Shown here piece by piece: positions 33,956 through 45,210 of a stretch of 64,000 nucleotides of DNA. Location of the stretch: positions 91,532,722 through 91,596,721 of the forward strand of contig NC_073691.1 of NCBI RefSeq assembly GCF_029784155.1. Direction: 5' to 3'. The position numbers and the translations under genes were made by a program. Each line of letters begins with the position of its first letter. Position 1 is the stretch's first letter. The notes below the pieces were generated by a model that searched no databases, had not been told where the DNA came from, and saw only the letters and a program-made list of their open reading frames with translations. This DNA comes from Uranotaenia lowii (Eukaryota; Arthropoda; Insecta; Diptera; Culicidae).

Positions 33956-34087
33956 TGCCGCTTCGCAAAGATTTATGCTACGTTCGCGCACTGCCGCCAT
34001 GGGCGACCACATCCCACCGTTGCCGCCGACGATTGCGTTCGATCCGTCGGTCCTGCTCGATCATCATCTGCTCGATTCCAGCGACAG
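33956..34087 (+). CDS. nAChRalpha: Probable loop exon of the nicotinic receptor alpha subunit
   Basis: An open segment between an acceptor CCGTAG and donor GACAG|GTAAGG fits the gene exactly in phase: it needs one base to complete the split codon from the 18897 exon and leaves two bases that the 48039 exon completes. Translation includes QRFMLRSRTAAMGDHI, PPLPPTIAFDPSVLLDHHL and LDSSD. The R-x-M-x-R-[ST] pattern followed by IPPLPP resembles the segment after MRRP in insect alpha-subunit loops, where sequence is poorly conserved. An alternative acceptor GCAAAG at 33970 would shorten it by 15 nt and also keeps the frame. This is an inference from splice phase and weak similarity; transcript evidence is lacking. 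Confidence 0.6.
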
Positions 34088-36589
34088 GTAAGGTCCGGAC
34101 GGAGTTCAAGTCGACTCGAGCAGTCTGTATCTTCTGCACAGTCGGCGCCTGGAGGCGGAACAAGAAATGAAGAATCGAAGAAAAAAAAGTCCCAACCCCA
34201 TGAGGCACGCACGACGCCAAACGGCGAAAACAATCCTTCGAAACTTCCGCCCCAGAGTCGCAGCAGATATGTGTTGTTCTGTGTTGTTATTGCTTCCGTC
34301 CTACCACGTTTGCCTCTATGAAATCTTCGCCTACTTGTGCGTTGCACCGGCGACGGACGCTGTCTGTCCTCGTTTGCTAGATGTTTTTCAGCTTGGCTTG
34401 CTTTGTTGTTCGATTTGTGTCTAACCATAATTATAGAGAGTCCAATCCATCAGATCCCCACCTGCCACAAGATGTCACACCGCACCACTAAACTGCTTTT
34501 TGGACCCCTTGGAGCCCAGTCTGTTCGGAAGGCCTACGAATCTACAACTCCCAATTCCCATAATAGGACATGTTATTGTGTTTTTCTGTGTGTGTTTATA
34601 ACTATATGTAAGTGTTCCATATTGTTGATGTTAATACATGTTCGTGTGTTGTTTTGTGCCAAATATCCCTTTCACATTGAAGGTTCGGTCTTCCCGACTC
34701 TGACAGCCAAACAGCAACGCAGGTTTATGTTATTTCAAAGCTACACAAACGAATTGAGAATAATCAAATCACAGTAAGAAAATTTGATTAATGTAGTGTT
34801 AGAGAGAATTCCATGATTTAATAATTCAAACTTACTTCTTCCTGTCAGTTTTTTGAAAACGAAAAAACGTTTTTTGAAAACGAAAATGTTGTTATTGGAA
34901 TATCTATCAATTTTCTTTAATAATTTAATTTAAACTAAATAATTTAATATAAAATTATAAAAAACATATATATTGAAATATCTATCAATTTTCTTGAATA
35001 ATTTAATTTAAACTAAATAATTTAATATAACATTATAAATAAATATATTTTTGAATCATAAAAAATACTCTAATTTCGTAATTTTAAAAGTGTTGTTTGG
35101 AAAACTTCAAATTGTGATGTGCCATGTCTGAAAGTTTGGTATACGAACAAGGATTCTCTCAACATGATTCCAGTGGAAAAAGAAAGACAATTAAATCAAA
35201 GTTCAACAAATTGTTACTCATTGTGACAAAACTTTCTTTGGCACGTTTATTTTGGGACCTAACAGTGCCTGGAATCCCCGACGATCATTGAAAAATTATG
35301 TTGAACGGAAGAAAATTTACTTCCACTATTTGCGCTGGGAATCTAAAAAAATGTATTTTAAATTCACTTGATTTTTTCCCCTGGAGTTAGGCACCATCAT
35401 CTCATTTCTTTGAAGATGGGCACTGTGTCTGAAATGGTAATTACAGGGTACTGGAAGTCGGAAAAAATATCTGCAAAGCTAAAAACAATGCACTGATTCA
35501 CGTTTATAGTGGTGGAAGCTAAAATGAATGCTTATGTGTTGATTTGCAATTCTTAGGCATACACGTTTCTCAATAATAAAACCACTGCACAGTTTGGTCC
35601 CAGACGAGATTTTATCGAGACAAAGTGAATTTGGAAAATGTTACAAGAGATAGACAAATAGTGTCTTGAGCTAAAATACTCATAAAAATAAACGCTTTTA
35701 TTATCTTAACCAAATATTAGGGTGTGTCATTTTTTTCGTAATTTTTTGTCCTACAAATTTTTTAAATGAACTACAGGTTTGAAATTTTCCAACTAAATTT
35801 ATTTTAGAATCAATGTTGTGTTTTGTTTGAGATGTGGGTACTTTAATTGATTTAATGCTAACATTTGGTCATAGAAAACCGTTTTGGTATCCGACTCCTC
35901 ACGCAGCGCGTTCGAAGTGTCGCGTGGCGGAAGGGGCTTAGGGATCCAAGGAATCCCCCCTAGCTTTTACGCAGACCTAGGTAGCCCCGGCAGACATAGA
36001 CAAATGTATAACGGCCGCCGCTTCCGATATTAAATTTTCTGGGAAATGGCAATTCTGACGATAAATTTTCAGAGAAATGGTTCATCCCGGTGAAATATTT
36101 TCCGGAAAATGGTTCATTCTCGTAAAAAAAAATTCTGGAAAATGGTTCATTCTAGGAAAAAAAAATCTGGTAAATGATACATGGATCTGGTAAATGATAC
36201 AATGATACATGATACGTGGATTTCTGGTGATTGAAATTCTAGCGATTTTTCATTCTGGGCAACAGGCCCGTGCGAAGGATGCGTCCATGACCTACCACCC
36301 CCCCATGGGGGTTTCGAAATGCAAATTTAGCAAATAATACTCATACCAATAATTCAAAAAAAAAAATAAAAAAAATAGAAAATTGATTTTTTAAACCATT
36401 TTTATTCTCATAACCATTACACAAACTCGCAAAATGATTAAATTTTACTTAAATTTTCGTTTGTTTCGAAACACCAGAAAACGAATGCGATTTTAAATTT
36501 CAAATAAAACCAGAATTTGAAGCTTCGGACATAAGAATCAGTACACAGAAATACATCAAATATAACACCAGATTTATTTATCTTTTAAT
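34088..36589 (+). other. Intron with short tandem repeats, no gene
   Basis: A ~75-80 bp unit (AATATCTATCAATTTTCTT... to ...ATAAAATTATAA) is duplicated in tandem at about 34898-35040. At 36040-36200 a degenerate ~30 bp unit with GGAAAATGGTTCATTCT repeats four to five times. Open frames at 34167-34777 show no domain. Confidence 0.5.
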
Positions 36590-38486
36590 CTAATATATAA
36601 AGATGAGTTGGAATATATATGTTTGTTTGTATGCACCTTATACAAATCCACGCCGCTTAACCGATCAGCCTGAAATTTGGTACAGTTATGTGTTTGGACC
36701 ATGGTAAGGTTTTAGTAGTAGCTTTGAGCCCCTCCCATCTAAGAAAAGGGACCCGGAAGGGGAAACGTGGGCCACCTTTAATATTTCAGATGTGTGTTGA
36801 GACAAAAATCTCGAACCAACTGCCATCGTAGTCGCTTTGCGTGAGCATATATTTCTATATGTTGTTGACTTAAATACGCATCATATGCTTCTTTTATTTA
36901 CCAAGCTTATAAAAGTTAGAAAAATTTTCTTTCATAATTATAAATACACCCGCTAATAGCATCGATGGGGAACCTAAAGTTCATAACAAAAATATGCTCA
37001 TACGCTTATGATCTTAGTTTCACGTGGAAAAGGATTTTTTGATGAAACATCAATAAGTCACACAAACGCAATCAATTTGCAAATCAAAGCTTGTGGGGAA
37101 TCGTGGGCCACACATCTTGAACCACCTATATTTTTATGTTTATATACATATTCAGAACTTCAAATACGTTTTCCCTATCTGTAAAGTTTGGCATAACCAA
37201 ATGAAGAAATATAAAAAATATTTTGTCCATCCTATATAAGGAATTTTGCTAAAACGTTCGCGAGCCAGGTTTTGGAATCTATTCGATCATACACAGCTCT
37301 CTTTTTTATTTCAACATCAAAAATTGCTTCAAATATTAACGAAATGAATTATGAAATCACAGTTTTGGGCAAACTCATAAACTTTGCACGTTTTTTGGTC
37401 AATTTGGATTTAGTGGCCTACGACTCCCCACCATTTTTCAAAATCCAAAAAATATTGCTTTTTTTAAATCAGTCAGAATTTGAGGAAAATAACTTTTTAA
37501 ATTTTTTTAAAAAATACCTTATGATACCTTGAAAATGTAGAAAACCATACCATTTTTTATTTTAATTTTATCTTTTATAATAAAGAAGTTATGCAACAAC
37601 GAAAAAAGGGGCTCATGATTCCCCACTCTCCCATATAATAAAAATTAAGATTGAGAATTTTCCAAGAAGATTATGTTTCCAGACCCCAAAAATATAATGT
37701 TTAAAAACAAATACGTAATACGTTATACATACCTTATATGTAATACGTAAGAAAATTTAAAAACAAATATTTGTTTGACTCCAAAATTCGGTTAATTTAA
37801 TTGAAAATTTCAAAATAATAAAACAATAAAATTGGATAAATCTATTTGAAAAATCAAATCAAATGTATTAAATTTCTCGGCCTTATCAGTAAAACTAATG
37901 CTCTTTTTGTAAGAACATTTATAGGATATGAAAATATTTTTTTTTTCATGAGGAACTTATTGAGGACATGTGATTAAGATGCTTCTAACCAAATTTTACT
38001 TGCTCATTTTCAATATCTATTCTTTTCTTGAAACTTCCATCCGCCTATAATTTTCATAATCTTGGAATTTTCCAACTAAATCAACGTAACTTTCACCGGT
38101 AGGGTTAATACATTAAAATAAAAAAAAACAAAATCACGGTGACTTTAAATATTGATCTATAATATCAAGATAAAAAAGATAAGTTTTTAAAATTGAAGAA
38201 TTTAAGATTTTCTTTATTAAAAAACTTCTTACAATTTCAAAAACTTATTTATCGCATTTGATTGATAACTCAAGAGACAGCATTTTGATGCCTTTGTTTT
38301 AATGACTGATTTAGTAAATATTAATGTCCTGAACTCGAATATTTCGTAAGATTTTGTCTATCACTTCTAGTTTTGGTGATATGCAAATTCTTAGTTTAAA
38401 AATGAAGTTTAGAGTGAAATCAATTATTGATAGCTGATGAGCTCAACATGCACATAAAAAAGAATTGATTCTAAATTTATTTATTA
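36590..38486. other. AT-rich intron with a repeat edge at 36590
   Basis: CTAATATATAAAGATGAGTT followed by TTTGTTTGTATGCACC and CTTAACCGATCAGCCTGAAA resembles the terminal block of elements like 20778-22798 in reverse orientation, so a related element probably starts here. Its other end was not found. No gene. Confidence 0.4.
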
Positions 38487-38958
38487 CTAGCTGACTCGGT
38501 GTGCTTTGTTACACCTTTCAAAATCAAATGATATTTTCAAAGATTAGTCAAATTTTTATTGTTTTCTTGGCATTATTTTAAAGCAAATGATAACATAATT
38601 CATAATTAAACGCTGAAAAAGGAGAGCTGCAGCTGGAGTTTTGAATTGCAACACAAATATAAATTAAACTTATATTCTGAATCTTGCTCTATAACTTTGT
38701 GTTTAAGATCTGATTAATTGAATCTGTCTGGAGGGTTTCAAATTAATCGTACGCAAACAATCTAACTTATAAAATACGGTTGTTTTTGCTTGATATTTTC
38801 TGGATTTATGCTGAAAACTGATAAGGGAGCCGCCTCCCCTGTCCTTCCCTTCACCCCCTGCTGAATGGTGGTCGTGATCTTTAATAATCATACCCATTTC
38901 GTTCCCAACAATCCTTGTATATCAAATATTGTTCCATTGGTTGATAAGTATAAAGAGA
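38487..38958 (+). mobile_element. AGCTGACCCGG-type element, truncated 5' part
   Basis: Starts ACTAGCTGACTCGGTGTGC and closely follows 20778-21250, through CTTCACCCCCTGCTGA and CCATTGGTTGATAAGT, then stops where the foldback element at 38959 begins. Confidence 0.75.
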
Positions 38959-39065
38959 AGACTGAGTCGATTTAGGGTCATTTTTGAATTTCTCAAACCC
39001 TGGGGTCTAAAAAGCTTTGTCTTCGCCCAAAACTCATCCATGATTTTTTGTTGAATTTTTAAGTA

Positions 39066-39970
39066 CCGTCAACTGGGGCAACATGCAACAATTTTCAACT
39101 TCAATGGCTTCTAAAAAACTTATGTTCGCAATTAATCCTACCCCTTATGCATCAAAAGTTTTAAGGATGATGGGATATCAAGTTGGCGTAATTAGAAAAA
39201 ATATTGGTTTCTTCATTTATTTTTAATTTTCTAAAAACATGCGATTTTCACCCTCCTTAGAAAATGGGGTAACTTACAACATGAAAAATCTTATGAACAC
39301 GTACGAAAATTTATAGTTTTTCATATATTTGCGATGCCCTGAAAACCATTACGCATGAAAACACCAATTCCAGTAGTTTTTGGGTCTCTAAAAACTAATT
39401 TTCATATTTTTTTCTGAAAAAAGGATGCTGCATACATTTAGGGGTTGAATAATACTTCGAAAAATTCTAAAAGCTGAAATCATTAAAATAAATGTTTGAA
39501 TGAATGAAATTTCAATGTTTACAAACGCGTGATGCAAAACGTTCATATTCCAACACATGGAAACGAGATTTACAAAGTATTTCTTGGATTTGCATTATAA
39601 AAATATTTATTTAAAAAAATTGGGAGATTGTTCGAAAAATATTTTTATACCAACAATGTTGGTATAACACGAGGAAACTAGTATAAAGTTTGTAGGTTAT
39701 TTTATCAAGCCGATCCGTCATACTGGGTAAAGTTTTTTTCGGCATCAAAAAATGTTAAACTTTGTACATTTGTTGCTCAATTTTTCAAATTTTATATAAA
39801 AATAAAAAACTTAAAAAAACTAGCCTAAGATGTGAGAAATTATGTCACCATCATTTTGTAATCATTAAAAGATAACTTTATTACAATACGTTAAATTAAA
39901 AATTGATTCGATGTGGTGTTATATAAATGTTGCATCGAACCCCGCTGTTGCATGATGCCCCGTTTGACGG
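39066..39970 (+). mobile_element. MITE family A, best-preserved copy with TA duplication
   Basis: TA|CCGTCAACTGGGGCAACATG at the left and GCATGATGCCCCGTTTGACGG|TA at the right. The sister foldback copy reads TTTTTAAGTAACGTTTAC without interruption (near 32080), which shows the pre-insertion site with a single TA. 905 bp, non-coding. Tc1/mariner-type transposition follows from the TA duplication. Confidence 0.9.
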
Positions 39971-40333
39971 TAACGTTTATATGAGTGAATTTGAACTTTT
40001 AGGTTTGTATGGGAAAATTGAATATTTTGTTCTGAAAAATCAACATCATTTTTGTTTCTTCGGTGGAACCGAGCCAACTGACTGTTTTTGTGCCAATTTA
40101 TAAAATTCCTAAGGAAAATTTTTCGCTGAGCAACTTTGTCGAACTTCGTATCTTATTAGGCAAAAAAGTTATTAGCTGTTTAATAGAAATATGTCTTTTC
40201 GCATTGATAAACGACAAATTCAATTGACATCACTGGTGGTGCCTAGCGTATTGTATGAAAAGTAGTCATGCAATACCTCGCGAGCCTCCAGCAGTGATGT
40301 CAATTGAATTTATGATTTATCAATGCGAAAAGA

Positions 40334-40421
40334 CTTACCCCTGTTAAACAGCTGATAACTTTTTTACCTAATATCGTTTCTTATTAGGTAAAAAAGTTAT
40401 CAGCTGTTTAACAGGGGTAAG
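40334..40421. repeat. Perfect 40-bp-arm palindrome inside the foldback element
   Basis: 40334-40373 and 40382-40421 are exact reverse complements around the 8-nt centre TCGTTTCT. The sister foldback copy lacks this local inversion. Confidence 0.9.
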
Positions 40422-40474
40422 TTACGGTCTTCGAAAAAGTTGTTCAGCGGAAAATTTCCTTTCAAGAATTTATT

Positions 40475-40990
40475 GCGGAAATTGCACCTATTTAGACTCC
40501 TGTGCAAATAATTTCCACGCAGAAATATTTTCGCACTGACGCACACATAGACAACCCGTGTCAGTTTTTCAAATCAGCCGTTGCTCGCTTCTGATTTTCG
40601 AATCACATTTCCAAACGGCATAATCGTTATTGTTTTGGCGAAAATTATTGTGAAATGCGAACCAAGAAGTTTAATAACGAAAATTGACCGATTAACAAAT
40701 GAAAAGAAACGAACAGAAAACCGAATGCATTCTGTACATTCGGGTACAAGAATTTAAGTGGAACAAATAAATCATCATTCGGGCGTTTTTCGAATTGCTG
40801 AAAAATTGTCCAAAAAATTATGGATTCACTGACAATTTTTACTGACACACCAGTCGCAATTGTTTTTAATTCAATTTTATCAAAAGATGTAAAGAATATC
40901 GATATGTGTCATTTTCTATGTATAGGTCTGTGAGCAGATTTTACTGCGCGCAAATTATTTGCACGGGGGTCTAAATAGGTGCAATCTGCG
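40475..40990. mobile_element. ~515 bp terminal-inverted-repeat element
   Basis: Left GCACCTATTTAGACTCCTGT followed by GCAAATAATTTCC; right GCAAATTATTTGCACGGGGG then TCTAAATAGGTGC. No recognised coding frame. The host arm resumes only at about 41213, so a further ~220 bp of unassigned DNA follows it. Confidence 0.7.
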
Positions 40991-41469
40991 CAGTTTGTTG
41001 AAGACGGCAACGGTGCGTATGAAAATTGATTTTTTGATAGAAATAATTTGAAGTAACTGAACTCTGATGTTGGTCCTTTTTTCATATAGTCCCTTTTCAA
41101 CTTTTAGCACATGATAGTTTATATAAAGAATGTGATGGTGCTAGTGAGTGCGGAATTGTTACCTGTCAAATCAGATTCTCTCAATAGTCTAAAAATTCAT
41201 GCAATTGACAATATAAATTGGCACAAAAACATCAGCTGGCTCGGTTCCACAGAAGAAACAAAAATGATGTTGATTTTTCATTACAAAATATTCAATTTTT
41301 CCATACAAACCTAAAAGTTCAAATTTACTCATGAAAACGTTACTTAAAAATTCTGCAAAAAATCATGAATGAGTTTTGGGCGAAAACGAAGCTTTTTAAA
41401 CCCCAGGGTTTGAGAAATTCAAAAATGACCCCAAATCGACTCAGTCTATACTGCAGTCCATCAGTGCTT

Positions 41470-42694
41470 TTTCATGAACTCCGTGCTATATGAGCCTATT
41501 TTTTCGGTTTCGACGTCTTCCGTGTTAGAACCTTGCTTTTTCCGAACGATGCATTCGATATACAAAGGCCCCAACTTGGCGCAATAGTTCTTCGAAGCGT
41601 CAGACAGAGTGAAATTTTTCCTCTAAACTATATTTCCCACAGAATACTGTATCGGGCGTGTACGCAGGTCATATCGAGCCTTGGAATGCTTATATGCCTT
41701 TTTAATGTTTTCCTTGACAATTTCCCAAACTTGTTTCAATTTTACCAACGCTCTGGTTCTATCGACGTTATCAGATATCGAAGGCATTTCAGAAGAACGC
41801 ATTTCTTTAACGTAGTTTACATAGAAGGGTGTATATTTGGTAGCATCGTGAACTGAAGAATTAATTGCGCACACAATTTCCGGAATCAGTCTGTCCCACT
41901 CCCTTTGGTCACTTCACAAATAACAACGGATTGAAGTGCCGATAATTCGGTTAGTTCGTTCGGTGGGATTTGCTTGTGGATGATAATATGAGTTCTTCCA
42001 GTGCCTAACCTTAAGATCGTTCACCAACTTGATAAAATTTAGGGAAATAAACTGTTTACCATTGTCCGTCACCACTATTTCCGGAACTCCAAACCGACAC
42101 TGAATTTCTTCCCTGAAAAACTGAATCAATACTTCACTATTAGCCGCTCGATATGATTTGGCAATCACCCATTTTGAGAACCAATCTGTAGCAACCAACA
42201 AAACGGAATTCCCCTTTTTCGATCTGGGAAAGTGCGTAACAAAATCCAAAGAAACCACTTGAAAAGGGTAATCGCCCGGTTTTTGAGCACCCATCGGAGC
42301 TACCTCGCAACGATTTGTGCGATTTGCGCGCTTGCAAATTTCACAACTGCTAACATACCGATGAACATCACTCAGTACTCCCGGCTAATTGTATTGCTGC
42401 CATATCCGTTTCGCTGTTTTGTTGATACCTTGGTGACATCCCACTGGACTATCATGACAAGATCGTATAATATCAACCCTCTCCGATTCGGGAACAACCG
42501 CTCCACCGCTTCCATGCTAGAGCTGTATCTGGAGTTTTTGAGTCATCGAAGTACTGCAATTTTCCATTAACAACACGAAACAACGGAAACTCTTTGGGAT
42601 TTTCTGTAACATTTCGAATCAACTGAGAATACCACTTATCTGAACAGTCCAAACTAGAAACAACGATTTCAACCTCTGGAATTCTCGACAACAC
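41470..42694 (-). pseudogene. Gypsy integrase
   Basis: From the RNase H/integrase junction: LSRIPEVEIVV, then the zinc-binding CEICKRANRTNRC half of the HHCC motif, then VSLDFVTHFPRS (first catalytic Asp), TDWFSKWV, VVTDNGKQFIS (second Asp) and NPTERTNRIIG (catalytic Glu). The C-terminal part continues as RPIQYSVGNIV and KNFTLSDASKNYCAKLGPLY. The DDE triad is intact, but frame breaks occur near 42300-42470 and 41900. The integrase inserted element cDNA into the host genome. Confidence 0.85.
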
Positions 42695-42779
42695 GTCGGA
42701 ACACTATTAGCGCTTTCCTTCTTATATACCACATCAAAATCATACGAACCGAGTTTCATAGCCCAACGTGCGACTTGGA

Positions 42780-43440
42780 AATCATAAAAAAGTAGTACAT
42801 CCCGGAGGTGGGATCAAGAAAATCTTCATTGGCTGCCATGACACGCGGCATTCAGCCGATGATTCAACTACGACGCGAGGTTGCATTTATATATGTTGTC
42901 TGTATGATACAGAAAATAATCGTATCAGCTTCTTATTGCGTATCAATTCCTTCAGACATCAGACGTTGTCGCGAATTTTCATAAAAAGTTTGCCAGGGAT
43001 TGCGAGTAGGGTCAAACAATTGATGGCATTAGCTACAGCCACATCGATTAAGGGATTTATGACATCCTTTTAGGGATGAGGGGCCTCTAAACTTTGGGTA
43101 GCGGTTTCTGGATATCCATCACAGGCAGGGTAGAAAATTTGTTGCGAAGTATTTCTCTGTATTATTCTTCTTAAAATTGGCAAACCTTTGAAAATATCAA
43201 ACTATAATGTGAGAAAGCCCACGTAAAAAACTACATATACCTGCCAGTTCTAACGTCCGGATTCCGGTCCATCCGCCTTTAAGTTTGTTTTTTTGCAGCT
43301 GACACTATCTCTGACAACGAACGAAAAAAATCTACTCCACCAGATGTAAACAAAAACGTCAACGCATGCTATTAAGATTTTCGATTTCAAGGTTAAAGCA
43401 TTATTCGTCAATAATTTTTTGGCGCTATTGTTTTGTCCCC
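42780..43440. other. Unidentified insertion splitting the gypsy RNase H region
   Basis: RNase H sequence is recognisable before (TKEAKQAFYQ near 43470) and after (ARWAMKLGSYDFDVVYKK near 42740) but not between. The inserted DNA has no motif I recognise; its edges are not sharply defined. Confidence 0.45.
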
Positions 43441-43494
43441 AAAATTTCTCAGAAGCTGATAGTACCTGGTAAAATGCTTGTTTAGCTTCCTTTG

Positions 43495-44204
43495 TCATCT
43501 GAAACGATTCCCCTTTCTTTCCGTCAAAGCAGCTGCGACCTTCGAATAGTGCGGAATAAACCTCCGATAATATCCGGCCATTCCTAAAAACCTGCGAACT
43601 TCCGTACATGACCTGGGTATAGGGTAATTCACAATAGCGGAAACTTTTCCTGGATTAGTACGAATACCTTCCTTATCTAAAACATAACCCAAATATTGAA
43701 CGGAAGGTACACAGAAGAACGACTTTGCTTTGTTGACTGTAATTCCCGCTGCAGACAACCGAGTGGACACTTCCTTCAACATACGCAAATTTTCGTCGGA
43801 ACTTGCAGTAGCAATCAACACATCGTCCAAGCAATTCCACATTTTCGGTTGGAGATCCATGCCCAACACTCGGGAAACAATTCTACTTAACGTGGCAGGA
43901 GCATTGGTCAACCCAAATGGCATAACTTTAAAATGACAGAGGCCGCAACCAGGAATTGTGAAGGCAGTTTTACATCTACATCTACAAAAACTGTCACTCA
44001 ATCTATCGTGGATAGGTAAGCGGTCTCCTCGATTTTTCTAAAAATGTCCTCAATATAAGGCAAGGGATGCGCATCTTTCCGTGTGACTTCATTAAGTTTC
44101 CTCGCGTCCAAACACAACCTAACCTTACCATTCTTTTTAGCTACGCAAACCAAGGGATTATTCCACGAACTTTTTGAAGGTTCGACAACATCCAACGCTA
44201 ACAT
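43495..44204 (-). pseudogene. Gypsy reverse transcriptase
   Basis: Starts VVEPSKSSWNNPLVCVAKKN then VRLCLDARKLNEVTRKDAHP, PLPYIEDIF, YLSTID, a damaged stretch near 43980-44010, then FKVMPFGLTNAPATLSRIV, NCLDDVLIATASSDENLRML and YLGYVLDKEGI, ending with FLGMAGYYRRFIPHYS. In the catalytic [FY]xDD box the aromatic is Cys (CLDD). The enzyme copied element RNA into DNA. Confidence 0.9.
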
Positions 44205-44213
44205 CCGGTCTAA

Positions 44214-44577
44214 TTCGGTGTGTACCGGAAGCTATAACAATGCTGCTTTTCAAGCCACAGGTACAGATGGCTTGCCAAAACAGATATTTCTTCGCGAACT
44301 TTGACAGTTTCATGTGCTTGAAAATATCTGCTACCTTTCCCTTCCTTTTGCCGTATAAAACTCCTGTCCCGGGCCCTTGTAGTCGGCTTTGACGTAGGTT
44401 TCGTCGTCCATCACCACGCAGTCTAACTTCGCCAGCATCGTCGTGTACAGCCTCCGGGATCGCGCTTTGGCCGTCGTATTTTGTTTATCATCGCGATTTA
44501 GAGTCACTACCTTCTTGTAAGTCGATAGTCCGGCTCGTTTTTTGGTTCGATGCACGGTTGTAGACGAAACAACCAAC
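44214..44577 (-). mobile_element. ITmD37E transposase fragment inserted in the gypsy element
   Basis: Minus-strand translation gives LDCVVMDDETYVKADYKGPG and QEFYTAKGR, and then in another frame KLSKFAKKYLFWQAICTCG, all matching the ITmD37E family around its first catalytic Asp (compare 2900-3100). It replaces the gypsy segment between the protease and the start of RT. No transposon ends were seen. Confidence 0.8.
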
Positions 44578-44761
44578 CATCCGCGGTGGTAATCAACTGA
44601 TGGGTGGAGTGCCGATCTAATTTCAACTTGGAAATTCTAGAAATTCCTTGCTTTCCCAAGATATTACACATTGCACCCGAATCTAATAGACCAACGAATT
44701 CTCTACCTAAAACATCAACTTTCAGGTGCGGACGGTTATCATTTTCCACAAAACAAATCAA
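44578..44761 (-). pseudogene. Gypsy aspartic protease
   Basis: VDVLGREFVGLLDSGAMCNI contains the DSGA active-site motif; downstream ISRISKLKLDRHSTHQLITT. Truncated by the ITmD37E insertion shortly after. The protease would have processed the Gag-Pol polyprotein. Confidence 0.75.
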
Positions 44762-44766
44762 CGAAC

Positions 44767-45210
44767 TTATTTCAACCTTTTCCCGCCGGGTGATTTTTTT
44801 TTATTTGGACAATTTGCTGATGTTACTCTCCAGTGACCACATTTGTAACATATCATTCCACCCCTAGGCTTAGGGCATGAATAAAAAAAATGATCTTCTG
44901 AACCACAATTCCAACACTGCCTACGTACTTCTCTGGAGTCCACTCCAACAGCAGCGACACTTCTTGGTCGATGTTCTTTTACATCTTCTGCTTCCAACTC
45001 CGGATCCAGTAGCGAATAATTGTTGATGCTCTCTGCTGGTTCATGACCTCCTCCATAGAATGGTCTGGAATCGAGTTGATGAACACCTTTAGGACGATCT
45101 GGAGTAGACACTGAAGGCTCCAACATAAAGTATCGCGGAAGTTTTCGGACATATCGCCTTCTGTCCAGCAAAAAATTCACAGATTCAATTTTCTTACAAA
45201 TTGTAACCAA
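44767..45210 (-). pseudogene. Gypsy nucleocapsid with CCHC zinc knuckles
   Basis: The first knuckle CWNCGSEDHFFYSC fits CX2CX4HX4C exactly. In the second, CYKCGHWRVTSANC, Val stands where the zinc-binding His is expected. Upstream sequence is charged and unremarkable. The knuckles bind element RNA during packaging. Confidence 0.85.

Larger units (their letters stand above)
38959..41447. mobile_element. Foldback element family D, copy with nested insertions
   Basis: Ends AGACTGAGTCGATTTAGGG and its inverse CCCCAAATCGACTCAGTCT. Pieces of both arms align with 31980-32795. Extra DNA relative to that copy: a family A MITE at 39066-39970, a local palindrome at 40334-40421, and 40474-41212 containing a terminal-inverted-repeat element. 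Confidence 0.8.

Noticed and set aside
33973..34428. 151-codon minus-strand frame
   Set aside because: Antisense to the probable receptor loop exon and downstream intron; no recognised motif.
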